A stretch of 64,000 nt of DNA from Daphnia pulex (taxonomy: Eukaryota; Arthropoda; Branchiopoda; Diplostraca; Daphniidae): positions 13,073,001 to 13,137,000 of the forward strand of contig NC_060026.1 in NCBI RefSeq assembly GCF_021134715.1, in the 5' to 3' direction. Within the stretch, counting starts at the first letter, position 1. Every line of letters starts with the position of its first letter. The position numbers and the translations under genes are program-made. Under the pieces are notes generated by a model, which did not search any database, was not told where the DNA came from, and saw only the letters and a list, made by a program, of their open reading frames with translations. Below are positions 45,988 to 58,400 of this stretch, piece after piece.

Positions 45988-48900
45988 TCAAAGGGACGCG
46001 ACTATTTCCTCCCCCAACATGAAACCCGTGAAATGGGTGTGGTGGTGGGGACTGTCAACCAGAAACGACCCTGATGTCCAGCCATCAATCTGCACCCAAA
46101 CTCGATCGTCTTTTTTCAAGTTCAGCGTCGACTGGAGGGTCAACGGACTCCACTGATTATTGACGGTGTTTGCCTCTTCAACATAACCCAATCCGATTCG
46201 ATCCGCGTTCAAATAAAGACCAACTGCAAGTTGTAACAGAGATGAAGAATTTGTAAATCGCCCCAGTCCCGTGAACGAGAAAAAATAAGTTCCGGTTCGC
46301 GATGCTGTTAATATTCCCGATGTCAAATTCATGGCGTTTCCCTCGTTGACCCGCGCCAACTCAAATGGAATTGGAGTTTTTCGTTCGAAAAATGGAGAAT
46401 TTCTCTGGACGTAGAAATGGACGGGCGCCGATTTGACGTCGGCGTATCCGATCCATTTTTGTTTGTCTACAAATAAAAGAATTAGGCAATTAATAAAAAG
46501 GAAAATAAAAACATGTCGCACCATTTTGATTAGGATAAAAATCACAGTAAACCGTTTCCATCTTCTTCAATCCTTTCACCAAAAAGAATCCGTTGATTTT
46601 TTGTCCCATTCGCTGCAGATCCCAACAGGAGGTTGGCATTTTACCAATGTCAACAATTTCATTCGTTCTGGCTGTAGAAATTAAATTATTTTATTACTCT
46701 CCTACATAAAACAAAATAACATTTATAATTTTACCATTTAATTTGGTCGTCAATTCCGAAACGGCGGACTTTGTGTTGCTCAATTCCATTCTCGCTGAGG
46801 CCAAATTTGTGGTTGTTGTTTCCAGATCATTTGAGGTTGCTGAAACATTCCATTTAATTACATTAAAAACAATTTCGTGTTTATTTAAGAATAATTTTTA
46901 CCTCTCAGTTCTTTTCTCAGGTTGTCGTCGGCGGTTTTTAGTTCGTAACCAAATCGTTGCAAATTGGCTAAAAAATCACGGAAAAAATAAATTAATTCGA
47001 TGTTTATACGAATTATTTTTCAGTCGCTGAAAAAATAAATAAAGTGTTTTAATAAGACAGTAAGTGTTTCTTTGTAAATATTTAGAAATAAATCAAGAAT
47101 TAGATTCAAATGCAAGAAAAAGGATTTTTTAAAATGCATTTTTGAAAGGAGAATTTTCAGTTTTGCTATTTCTTGTTTCGTGTTTTGATTTATTCTGGAT
47201 TTACCTTTTAGTTCTAATGAAAATTTACCAACGTCCATCTTCTTTTCTGCCAGTTCTTTTTCAAACCCTAAATGTTCAGAAAGTAAAGTGTTAATATTTA
47301 GCATTTTTTTCTTAATTGCATTCTTGAATTTATTTCAAATAACAGCAAAATACCTATTAATTTCTTTGACAGATCATCAACGGTTTTCCTGAAAATGGTA
47401 TTCGTTTTTTCCATTTCGTTGTTAGTTTTCACCAAAGTGCCTTTATGAAACAACACATGTTAGACAAAAAACTTGCCAACTATTTCTTAAATAATTCATA
47501 ATACCTTCTAATTTACTAGCCAAATCGATTCTCGTGTTGGTTAAATCACTTTTCATGTTACCCAGTTCTGTATTCGTTTTCGCCAAGCTCATCACAGTCT
47601 CTGCAAATTATTTATTTATTATTCATAGCCGAATGTTTTTAGGCAACGATCGATTTACTACTGCTAAGTCTGTACTTCATGGATTTACCTTCAAGCTCCA
47701 TTGAAAAATTGCCAGTGTTTATTTTCATTTCTGCTAATTCTTTTTGAGTCACTTTTTTTTTAAATTAAAAAAAGGTTTTTGTATTTTTATTTTTGTCAAA
47801 TTTTTAATAATAAAATACCATTTAGTTCTGCTGTTAAATCATCGACGGTTTTGACCGTCATTTCCCTTAAATGAGCCGTTTTCTCCAAGTCAATTTTGGT
47901 TTGCATCATCTCTTTCCTAGTCGCTATGTGTAATTACATCATAAATAGGTTAAATTTCCCGTCAAGTTACCAGAATGTCAATTCAACAATAATTCAACAT
48001 ACCTTCTAATTTACTAGCCAATTCGATTCTCGTGTTGATCAAATCACTCTTCACATTACCCAGTTCGTTATTCGTTTTCGCCAAGTTCATTCCAGCTGTT
48101 TTTAAGAGTTCTCTATTTTCTACAATGCAATTGTTTACTAAGAAAATGTTTGATTATAATTCCAGGAAATGTTTTTAAAACCTTTCAGTTCTTCCTTTAA
48201 ATTGTTCCATTCGTCAGTGGCAGTCAATTCTGCGTGTTCTATAAATTTGATGGGCGCCGACAGTTCAGCGGTCGTGTAACGGACACGAACGTTGCGATCC
48301 TGAAACGATTGAGAGTCGCGAAATTTGTCCAAATTGATTCTGCTCAGTTGCATCGTTTTGGGCCCGAATTTCTCTTCGTCCCATTGGACGTGGTCTCTAC
48401 TTTCTTGTAATAACTTTTTTACTTCTTCCTTCACAATTTCGATTCGCCGGGAATTATCGGAATCAATAGCCATTTTCCCGGAAATTGTTAAACTGATTCT
48501 ATCCACGTCAGCCCAACTGTTTGAGTCGTAATTGTGTTGGATTCTTTCTTTATTCTTCATTTTCCTGTCATATTCGTCTGAATTTTCCTTTGCATTTTCC
48601 TTCCTCTCGTTTTGTTGATCAGTATTGTGCGTGTGACTATTATTGGTCGCAATTTTAATGCCGTCATCAGAGCCGACGCCATCGACGGTGATATCAGTGT
48701 CATCTCTGCTGGTTGTCGATTTGTCATCTCGAGTTTGATTGCGACTAAATTGTTGGTGATCAGTTACTTGTGATCTTCTCATTTCAATTGCATTTGCATC
48801 TTTCGATTCATTTTCGGGACGAAGTTGTTCCTCTCGTCTTTTCTCCGTGTCTTTATTACTCGACGTTAATTTTTCTATCATCTGCGATTGCCTCTCCACA

Positions 48901-49910
48901 TTTTGAAACATATCCGCCAAAATCCTTTGAGTTTCCTTGTCCAGTTTGTTTATGATTTCATTTAAAGTTTTCGTCGTTTTGTCCGGCCGGTAATTGTCCT
49001 CATTCCAGAAAACAGAGTCCCACATTTTGTCGCTTTGCTCTTTGATGGTCGTACTAGACTTGACCAGCAAATCTCTGAAAATCTTTAAAATTTGAGACTC
49101 CGTGTCCGGAGACCAGACCTCGGAATCGTCAAATGTGTCCATTCGGAATTTGGTGGCCATTTCCGCCAACATTTTCTTTTCGTCGTTGGCTGTCAGAAAA
49201 ATTTCTTTTTTGTCTTCAAATTTTTGTAAAAGAGCAGTAACCATTTGACCGGAAGTGACGCTTTCGATGCTGATGGTCGTCTGTTTAGTTTGCGACGTCT
49301 GCGATGACAAACTGTAGAGAAGTTTGAAATGGTCAAATTGTTGGGGATTAGATCGCATTTCGTTGGCCAGTTTGTTGCAGATTTTCAGGTCATAACACGA
49401 AAGAGAAAACCACAAGGTTTTTCTCTTGTCATAAATCGTCCACACTGGCGATAGCGAATAATCTGCTGTGGGTGTGTTGCTCGTGAGAATGACCTTTTCC
49501 AAGGGAATGACTCTCACTTTATCGGATTGTATTTCTTGACCGATAGATTTGTTTAAATGTTTGACCACTTCATTTTGGACTTTGGCGTTCCACATTTCCA
49601 CACGAAATCTCATCTCTGGTTGCTTCGTAACGTTGTTGAATATACTAACGGCACTGTTGTGGTCCAATAGCGCGAGGGGAGAGTAGAAATATTTTTTCTG
49701 GCTGGCGGTCGTTGATGCTTTATGGTTATTGGCGTGTTCGTAAATTTCAATGAGAAAATTGCCGTACTCCATGGAACTTAACGTGTCCGGTGAGATTTGG
49801 AGTTTCGCCCAAGAAGAGGAAGCACCGGGGTCAATTGATTGGCAGTTACAACAAACGACAAAAACCAAAATGATGACGATGAGGATTAATTGCATTTGAG
49901 TCATAGCCAT
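45988..49910 (-). CDS. Secreted multidomain C1q-domain protein
   Basis: Eleven minus-strand exons (49910-48182, 48119-48003, 47923-47819, 47751-47689, 47600-47505, 47440-47354, 47267-47205, 46967-46902, 46839-46735, 46671-46522, 46466-45988) join to 1019 codons, and every internal junction is phase 1. A signal peptide (LILIVIILVFVVCCNCQS) leads a large extracellular domain of about 330 residues that I do not recognise, then a polar low-complexity stretch (about 360-470). Eight short exons follow, encoding a heptad-like coiled coil (LAKTNNELGNVKSDLINTRI). Next comes a Cys-containing segment (KMPTSCWDLQRMGQKINGFF, VYCDFYP) and a C-terminal C1q domain (GTYFFSFTGLGRF, WVQIDGWTSGSF, HTHFTGFMLGEE). 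C1q-type proteins trimerise and bind ligands in the extracellular space, often in immunity. The coiled coil would replace collagen as the trimerising stalk. Ligand and tissue are unknown. Confidence 0.85.
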
Positions 49911-50100
49911 TTTTAATCGAGTTTTTTCGTTTTTAATAGCACTTCAATTCGAATTCAAGTACTATTTTTCAAGCCAATTTTATGAGATTTAAAGAAAACG
50001 TACTGTAGATAAAAAGGACCAACTTATCTTAAATGGTGAATGGTGAGCACACTACGGAAACCAGATTAGTTTATTGACGCGACTATCGGCGAATATTTCA

Positions 50101-50137
50101 AACTGAATGGGAACTCGCAATTTGCTCTGTATTTATA
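50101..50137 (-). promoter_or_regulatory. TATA box and initiator of the C1q gene
   Basis: On the minus strand TATAAATA (50137-50130) is followed by ATTCAGTT with the initiator A at 50104, 33 bases downstream. This is the canonical arthropod TATA-Inr spacing, about 195 bp upstream of the ATG at 49910. The same arrangement survives in front of the pseudogene at 23464. Confidence 0.75.
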
Positions 50138-51015
50138 CAAGAAGACATTCATTCGATTTGGTGTTTTTCCAGAGTTTCGTCAGTGGATAAGCAAGTGTGT
50201 CGACTGTTTCGTGTTCGCGCGATTGACAACTATAAACAGAAATGTAATTTGATATGTTTGCGGATGATCGGAGCAGACAGCAGGATTCTGGATACGCAAA
50301 CACATTTTGATCTTTTTAAACCACGTACTGTACAGACAAAATAAAATAAAACAAAGATGAGAGAAAGTCTGAAATGCAACGAAGAACAAACTTAAACCAA
50401 AAATTAGTATGGCACTGTATGTACGTTGTCTGACTGACACTAGCCAGAACGGTACCGCTGCATTATTCATTTTTGTTGCTGTTGTTGCGATAGTCTCCTA
50501 CTGCTAAATCCTCTTCTGACCTTATCTGCCGGCCTAAGAACTGTCATAAGCTCACAGCACATAGCCTATCACCCATTCGGGATCTTGGGATCTACTTGGT
50601 CAGAAGATTGGCATCTATTATTTATTTTATTTTTACTATTATTTTAATCTGATATGATGCTGCTCTAAATCCTTATTAGATGCGGATGTTTACGTTGCGT
50701 CTTGCGTGTTACTTTCTGGCGGTTTCATAGTAGTAGTAGAAATGGCGCTATGGCGCCATCTAATGTCCTACGTATGCTACGTATGTTTCTTGGGTTTCTT
50801 GTATGGAGCAGTTAGACATCGTCCAAATTATTGAATTATTGATGGCTGTCTCTTTTTAATGTTCATACTAGGACACATATTACGACGTCATTCATAAAAA
50901 AAGATTTTTAATTTTTAAAGTCGAAATAAAAAATAAACAAAAAACAAATACGCACTCAGCAACAGGCCAACAGTTGCCATTTTGGAAAACCGACAGCTTT
51001 GGCTGGTTGCATATC
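50138..51015. other. Intergenic region between the C1q and SWSAP1-like genes
   Basis: The genes diverge. No further gene is seen. Near 50740-50800 there are short repeats (TGGCGC, CTACGTATG). The TTGCCATTTTGG box just before 51016 resembles a YY1-type start-site element for the SWSAP1-like gene. Confidence 0.35.
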
Positions 51016-51969
51016 ATGGCGCTGTCTTTAAAAATGGCTGATAACAAAGAATATCACGTACTTAGAGACGAAGTCAGATCAAATTCACTTTTAAATGCTA
51101 TTCTACCTATTGATGTTATTTTAGAAACTCAGAATACTATGATGGCAACACATTTTTCCAAAAGTCCTTATTGGCAATCTTTGTTGATCATTGGTCAAAG
51201 TCAAGTGCAAAGAAATGGGTTGTTGTTTCAAGTAAGTTTCAAATTACAGTTGTGTGTTATAGTCACTTACAGAATATTTTCCTTTTAGGCTGCACTTACT
51301 CATGCATCTTCGGATAAACAGATTATGTATGTAATGACAAAAGAATTCACCCGGATCCCTCCCACTACACACAGCCTTCCAAACATGGAAACTGGAAATA
51401 TGGCAAATATCACTTTTAAGTAATACATTCTAGAAATTTATTTTAAGGACATAACATTATTTAAACCTATGTTTGCTAGATATTGCCAAGAAATGAAGAG
51501 CCTTGAAGAGTTGCTTATAGGTTTCTGCACAATACCTAATGAGCTCTTACCTGATGTCCTGGTTGTGAATGGTTTGAATGAATATAAAAGAGGAAAGGGT
51601 CCACTTTCTCAATTCCACTATTCCAGCATTTTGTCTCTTCTATCGGAAACAGCTGAATACATTGGAAGAAGGAAAAAGACAACAATAATGCTATATGTAT
51701 ATTTTAAGCCCAGCTACTATTTCAAAATTTGTTCCTTTACTTGACATGGACATAATTCTGGCAATTTCTCTTTTCAGGTGAGTTTAAGTTTGCTCTTGGC
51801 AGTAACTGTCGAAGAACAAAAACCCTGGATAGAGCTTTTTAAGCAATGGACTCATGAAGTGTGGATCTTGGAAGGGAATTCAAATCGGTTAGTGAGTGGT
51901 AATATCCATATTCAATTCACTGTCCTTGGCTCCAATATTTTCCTCAAAACTGTTTCAAAAATAGATTGA
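51016..51969 (+). CDS. SWSAP1-like RecA-paralogue relative (homologous recombination)
   Basis: Four exons (51016-51231, 51289-51419, 51480-51696, 51778-51969) join in phase to 251 codons. The layout resembles SWSAP1, the partner of SWS1/ZSWIM7 in the Shu-type complex that helps RAD51 filaments. A strand-loop-helix segment reads SLLIIGQSQVQRNGLLFQAA. Later strands LPDVLVVNGLNEY and ETAEYIGRRKKTTIMLYVSL match the Walker B and following beta strands of RecA folds. The Walker A loop has lost GK(T/S) (GQSQVQRNG), so ATP hydrolysis is unlikely here. Alternatively it is another diverged RAD51 paralogue. The assignment rests on fold-level motifs and is moderate. It converges with the first PLPP6-like gene. 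Confidence 0.5.
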
Positions 51970-52120
51970 TTATTCATGTACAATTCAGAAAAATTACTAA
52001 ACTGATAAGGAAATATTGTTGAATAATGGTACAGGAGTTTGTTTCAACTGTGTATCTCAGATTAGATTCATAAAAACAATTTCACTTTTTTTCTTATTAC
52101 TCTTATTTCATCCAAAGCAT

Positions 52121-52958
52121 TCAAATTTCAGGTGCCTCGTCGGAAAAGAAATTCAGAATGTTTTCAGCCCGCTCAGGAGACATCCAGAGAAATGATACGA
52201 GATAGCCCTCGACAAATCCAATTGTGGCACCAACCAAGACATCAAAGAGATAATGACGGCCGTTCAAAATTCGAGATAAGCAAACAGTTAAGGACCAGCC
52301 CCAGAGAAGAAGTGAGACTCCAAAATTCAGGTACCCAATATCAAAAAAAGGATTAATCAAGGAGAAGATGAAAGCTATAAGTATGGTGCGGCTTGCATGG
52401 CCAGAAGGGAAGCTGAATTGGTCAGGTCCAATTGATTTAAAGAAGTCTGGGTTCCTTGTAGGTGGACGTCTCCTTCTGGCAAATGCCTTCAGTAATCCAA
52501 TGACAACAATATCAAGTACGAAAGCTGTAGAATATAGTATAGTAACAAATTAGTTATCTTATTATGATTATAGATTATGTGTGGAAACTGTATACCCATG
52601 ATGAGATTAATAGGAAGTTGTTTAGGCACAAAAGGATGCATGAAGTAAAGAATAGCACAAACTGGAAGCCAAATGTATCCACTACCAGAAATCTAAGAAA
52701 TTTGACGGGTTAGAGAGAAACTTTCTAGTGAGTAAATAGCACATGGTTTTATACCTCCATGAACTTAGTTTCAGATTTGGTGATGTTGGGTAGTTTACTC
52801 TGCATGAAACTAGTGAAATTTTTCGTCAACTCTGCGTCCAAATCCAAGAATTTTCGAAGACCTTCGGGAACTGCCCGTTTTCCATCGTGACTAACATATT
52901 CTTCACTGAGATCTTTCTGCTTAGCGCCGAACTTTCGTTGGTTCAATTCATTATTCAT
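52121..52958 (-). CDS. PLPP6-type polyisoprenoid/lipid phosphate phosphatase, copy A
   Basis: Three minus-strand exons (52958-52755, 52692-52596, 52524-52121) join in phase to 234 codons. The PAP2 active-site motifs are complete: KAFARRRRP, FPSGHASR and SRILNGRHYLFD. Several hydrophobic segments (YIWLPVCAILYFM, VLDIVVIGLL, VSLLLWGWSL) make it an integral membrane protein, most likely in the ER or nuclear envelope as in PLPP6. There the family dephosphorylates presqualene, farnesyl and geranylgeranyl diphosphates. The N-terminal 45 residues are polar and cytosolic. A paralogue with the same exon lengths (204, 97, 404) lies 420 bp upstream on the same strand. Confidence 0.9.
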
Positions 52959-53375
52959 TTCATTAAGACGACAAATTTACAGGGCTAAATTTTTACAGCT
53001 AACGTCAGTCCCGGTTTTCGATCGTGACACGACACGTATGGATCGTCTGCTCGGAATTTTGTTATCGTACAGACACAGAGTTGCCAATTCTATCAAAATT
53101 CACTGCAACTCCAAATTCATTTTTTGTATTTTTGTGTTTTTATTTTGGATTTTTAGATAATTCGTATCAATCGCTGATTTTATATTATTCTCTAAATGTA
53201 CGCACAGTTATCCTTCTTGGAATACGACAACATTTGCTCTAGTTAATTTCTAGTGTTTTTTTGGAACTGCGCAGCACTGTTTTCTTTTCAACGGCAAAGA
53301 GGTAATTAATACTTTTACATTTTAAATTTGTAAACAAAATTATTTATTAACCTCTGAAAAAATGTAAACCATATT
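52959..53375. other. Spacer between the two PLPP6-type genes
   Basis: This 417-bp stretch should hold the promoter of copy A and the 3'UTR of copy B. Nothing else is seen. Confidence 0.4.
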
Positions 53376-54211
53376 TCAATTATCTTGATCATAATAAATA
53401 AATTTTAAAATATTTTCCGCTTTTTCAGAGGACATCCAGAGGGCGGAAATGACAAGAGAACCTTCAACAAATCCAATCACAGCACCAGTTACAACATCCA
53501 AGAGGTGATGACGACCATTAAGCATTCTGGAGAAACAGACAGAGATGGACCAACTCCAAATAAGAAGCGAGGCCACAAAATTGAGGTAACCATTTCCATA
53601 TAACGGATTAATCTGGGTGAAGATGAACGATATCAAAACTGTCCTGCTGGCATGTCCTGAAGGGAAACTGTATTGGTCTGGCCCTATTGCCGTAAAGTAG
53701 TCGGGGTTCCTTGTTGGCGGTCGTTTCCTTCTGACAAAAGCCTTAATTATTAAAATGACAGCGCTGTCGAATGCTAAAGCTAAAAGATTCAAATTCGTTA
53801 ATGTTACGAAATTAAAACGGATATTGGACTTGTAAATGATTATTACCGAGAATTGCGTTCATTGGAAGTTGCTTATGCACCAGGGGATGCATAAAGTAAA
53901 GTACAGCGAGGGCTGGGAACCAAATGTATTCATTGCCGGAAATCTGTCAAATGTAAACATATCAATTACACCGGTTAGTATCTAGGCTATTAATGATTCC
54001 ACTATACCTCCATAAATTTGTTTTCAAACATGGCAGTCACACCGGGCAATTTACTTTGCATGAAACTAGCGAATCGATTGGACCATTCGACATCCCAATC
54101 CAACAAATTCTGAAGTCTACCGCCATTTCCAACGCTCTCCTTTTGAGATTTGAGATTCCGCTTTTTCGCGTTAACATCCGTCTTCCGTTTAGAATCATTC
54201 TTGCTTCTCAT
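53376..54211 (-). CDS. PLPP6-type polyisoprenoid/lipid phosphate phosphatase, copy B
   Basis: Three minus-strand exons (54211-54008, 53943-53847, 53779-53376) join in phase to 234 codons, exactly the exon lengths of copy A, so this is a tandem duplicate. Catalytic motifs KAFVRRKRP, FPSGHASR and SRMLNGRHHLLD are all present. The hydrophobic pattern is as in copy A. The N-terminal tail differs (MRSKNDSKRKTDVNAKKRNL) and is more basic. An in-frame ATG at 54280 would add 23 residues. I prefer 54211 because it gives the same length as copy A. Confidence 0.9.
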
Positions 54212-55496
54212 TTCATTAAAAACAATTACTCTCGCAAACAGACAGCAGCCGTCTGCTCTTCGAAACACTTTTGTTTGCACTAGCTAGTGGGTATTGACAC
54301 TTCGGCAACCGCAGTTTATGCTATCCCCTTTTGTTATCTGGGCAAACAACGGTATCAAAGGTTCCACACAGATAACGGCGACAACATCTCGTACTAGTCA
54401 CACTTGATCAGTACAAGTTGGCCCCATCGCATCCATAAATTTTCCTTCCTTTTTCCCGGCTAGTCTTTTCATCCTATTATTTCCCTACTCCAACTGGCGT
54501 GTGAGGGCATTATCAGCTCACGTCTCTTTCATTTACAGGGGGATTTCTACCAATCCATACAACACGTATATCCTCTTATATGGTACTCTGTAGAAGGGGG
54601 AGTGCACGCACATGCCCAGTCAATGTTTTGTGCAACAGTTGGCCGTCCAATCTCCATCACCCGTCTCTCTCTCGCACAGCCTCCTCCCACTCTTGTCTTT
54701 ACCCACAGCCTTTCCAGTCTCTCGATGTGTAGATCTACGTCGCTCTATGCAGCAGCAGCAGCCCAGTGTGTATAATGCATGATTCACAGTCGTCCGTTAG
54801 ATTGAATATCGATCAGTAAGCATCTGTCACATTCCGAAATGGATCGTGTCAACATCAGCCGGAGGAAATGCCACTACCGTTGTACTACGCAGTTGTGAAG
54901 CTTGTAGAATATTCTAAATTCTAATTTTATTCTTTTTCAGGTGAATTTCGTAGAGAGGAATCGTCTAGCGACAATTAAATTACCAATCCAAAGAAAAGAA
55001 ATAACCTGCACCGGAAAAAATGGTAATTTCATTTTCCTAGACAAATGTATATCAATCGTCAATTAAATTTTATTTAGGTTGGCTGTCGAAGAGTAGAGTA
55101 AAGTATTTTGCGTCGAATTGTATCGATCGCTGAGCTGCTCGTTCCCTCCCCCCATACATAGATGAAAGGGAGGGGTGTGTGGAGGAGGTAAGAGGAGAGC
55201 TGCAAGAGAGAGAGAGGGTGGCAGCTAGGCAAAGGAGGTAGTAGTAGTAGTGGTGGTAGTATATACAACATCCGATTGGAATTGTGTACCTCTCAGTTGA
55301 CGGTTCGCTTCCAAACCATCCAGTCATCTTGATCACATTCTAGTCGTTTGATGTTATTTTCTTTTTTTGGTTTTTCTTTTGTGTTGTTTCCACATTTTTC
55401 ATTTTAGTCGAGTTGTCGGTCCCGACATTCACAAAATAGTTGCGGCGGCAGACACACACTGCTAATGCGTCTCACTTGAACGGGGAGTCGCCGAGG
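54212..55496. other. Divergent upstream region of PLPP6-type copy B and the Popeye gene
   Basis: It contains CAG repeats (about 54752-54762), possible non-coding Popeye-gene exons (acceptors near 54941 and 55407) and a GTA-rich microsatellite near 55235-55262. No independent gene is supported. Confidence 0.4.
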
Positions 55497-58400
55497 ATGC
55501 CGGAAGTGCCGAATGCTGCTGACTTCCGGAATTCTAGTCTCACAACTAGCACGAAATTGCAGTCGTGCAGCGATTTGGAGAAAGCCCAGCACGGATTGTA
55601 CCAGGCGGCCCACCTGTTTTACGCCGCCTCTCTCCTGATTCCGCATCACACCTTTGTCTGGAGCATCTTCATCAGCCGGATTCTGATGGGTTTGGCGTAC
55701 GCCCTAGTGACGGTGTGGGCCTGTCTGGAACTCTGCGCCCCCGACGTCTTCGCCTGGAACGTTCTACTGACAGCTGGCACTCTAGTTCACATTGTCTACT
55801 GGAGTTGGCGCTTCCGGCCGGGCCGAATCCGCCAGAAACCACTTCTAGAACTTTACCAAAAGCTCTTCTTGCCGCTGGATTGTTCTCGAGAGCTCTTTGT
55901 TCAGTTGACCAACAAGTCTGTAATAAGGTCCCTACAAGTCGGCGACGACTTTTTCCTCGCTACTCGGCAACTCTGTTCCATCCCGGCGTCGTCGAATCCA
56001 TCGGCCTCGATGAGATTATCCGTCCTCCTGACTGGCAAGTGAGTATATGGCAAAGTTCTTTTTTTTTTTTTTCTCTTCTGTCGGAAAATTCGTTTCCATG
56101 GCGACCCTCAAACGACGACCCCGCTGCTCCCCCACTGCTCCCCCACCCAACCAGCGACCGGCTCAAGTGGATGTGTTTAAACCAGCCACGAAATGTACGT
56201 AGTTGGCGGAATAAGCCGAGATGTATTATGTAAGTCATTCGGCGCACTTTGGGACAAGGAGGAACGTGTGGCCTGGGGAATGAATTCCGAGTGTTCAAAT
56301 GCAATCATTAGCGGGCGTAATTGGCGGGGGTGAGCTGCCAACAATATCCCTGCGGAGTAGAAAGATTCGAGCTGTAGCTTTTCTCCCAGTTTTCATTCGA
56401 TATCGACCAAAAGAGCCCTCGTTTGTTGTTTGAATCTTAACTGTGCCAGGGCCTTTATTAAGGCGTCGCACGATGTCGTCAAACGACTTTCATTTCCCAC
56501 TGCGTTAAAGTTTCATTTTCTGTCGGGAGTACCAAAGTCGTGACCCGAAAAAAAACTAAAAAAGCTTTTCGTCTTGGAAGTTTTTGATTAATGATAGTTG
56601 CAACAATTCTGAATATCTTAACAAGATCCACAAGGACAGGGTCATATTCAAAATGAGGTAGAGCCCGTGCGTAGTATTCCCATCAAAATGCTCGAGCCGG
56701 ATGGAATTTCTTCATTGGCAATTGAGAGACCCACATCAAATGCTGTGAACGTGCTGGCCCTGTCTAATAAAGATCGGGAATGAAGGCGACATTTTTATTA
56801 ACTTTTTTTTTTCTCAAAAGAATATATAAGCTATTGGGCAAAGTTTTTCTCTTTTATAAATATAATAAAGCCAGAGGGGGAAAAAATGAAGTGTAAACAT
56901 TGAGGGTTGTCGGCGAGCAGATTGGAAAAGTTGACGGGCTTCTTTTGAAAAGGAAGCTGTATAGTTTCATCGACCAAGTCTTGACAAGCATCCAAATGAA
57001 TTGCAATCGGCTCTCCTTCTCCTCCTGCTGCTGCTCTCCTGTGTAAAAGGCGAATGCAATAAAAGCCGAGAAACGACTACTAGTTACGGGGGCCAAATGG
57101 AGAAAGAAAATATATAAAAGAACATTGTTGCTTTAATCGAGAACGGCGGGGGGAGGTTAGAGGGCTGGCTCCTAGTTGATTAGGTAGACCCCCCCCCTTG
57201 TCGCTCTCTGTAAAAAGGAGCCCTGGAAGGATATCCACAAAATAGAGTCGACGTGGTAACTTGAGAGGCTGCCGACATAAAATCTATCGGGACCGAAGAA
57301 ATCGATTGCGTATTCAATATTTAAGCGAGGGATCTAACATACACCGCAGACTGCGAAAAGATGTTTTACATGTATTGGCAATTGTTCGCCATTGTACAGA
57401 TAGTGAAGGGGAAATTACATTTCAGTTTATTGTGCAGCAGCGATTTGATGCACAGACCGTCTGGTTGTTGTCGCTGTTACTTTTTTCTAGCACTAAAGAG
57501 ACATGATAAAAAAAAAAGGAACTGGTTATCTCTTTAGCTCTCTTTATTGTGCAGACTTGCTACTACTACTACTGCTCAATGGGAGATAAAGCTGCTTTTA
57601 TACGGTCATGTTAGTCGATCGATAACACGGGAGATGGGGAAACTAGTAGACTATATGTATAAGTGACTTCGTCAACCTATAAGAAAGTCTTGCCGATATT
57701 GATGAATGATTTGTGTCTTAATTGCTCTTGCGCTTGTATTTGAGATTTGCGACCGAATAATATAACTGATTAATTATTATTATTACAGGATGAGAGTGAC
57801 TTTTGGTCTGGGCCAGCGGTTATTGCATCACATTGAGCCGTTCCAGTTCGTCGATTCGCCCGAGTGGTACATGATGCAGAACGTCTCCCCACAAGATGTC
57901 AAAGCCTCCAAGATTCAAGTAAAATTTACGTCTTCTATACTTTTATTTATTGGTTCTTTTTTCTTCTTCTGGTGTTTGAGAGAAACTAGCCAGGGGGTCA
58001 GTGGGTACACAAGTCGCGCCATACTGTTTCCATCATGATGTGGCACTTGTGGTATATTAGGTATCGACCCGACGCTTGTAAAAGCACAAATAACCCAACG
58101 GCGCAGAAGAAAAAGAAGAACTATAGTCGTCGTGTCGTTATTTGTCGCAAAAAAAGAACCGCCGCCAGATAATTTTTAAAGACTCGTGACATTTTATACA
58201 GGTTTCCATCACAGCTGACGAGCCCTGCACGCTACTCCAATTGGATGCGGAAAACCTGAACCACTTGACTGTCAACAACCCGCCGCTGAGATTCCTACTC
58301 GATTGCTTGATTGGTAAGTTAAGGGTCTCTCGCTCTCTCAAGACGTCAAAATTCAATACTACTCTCCAAGGCGCAGCTAACTTGTAATCGCGTCAGGAGC

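Noticed and set aside
47020-47304. Single 94-codon minus-strand ORF in the coiled-coil region
   Set aside because: It reads past the exon at 47205-47267 into introns; splice sites and uniform phase 1 support the short exon instead.
54212-54280. Upstream in-frame ATG for PLPP6-type copy B
   Set aside because: Possible, but the ATG at 54211 gives exactly the exon and protein length of copy A.
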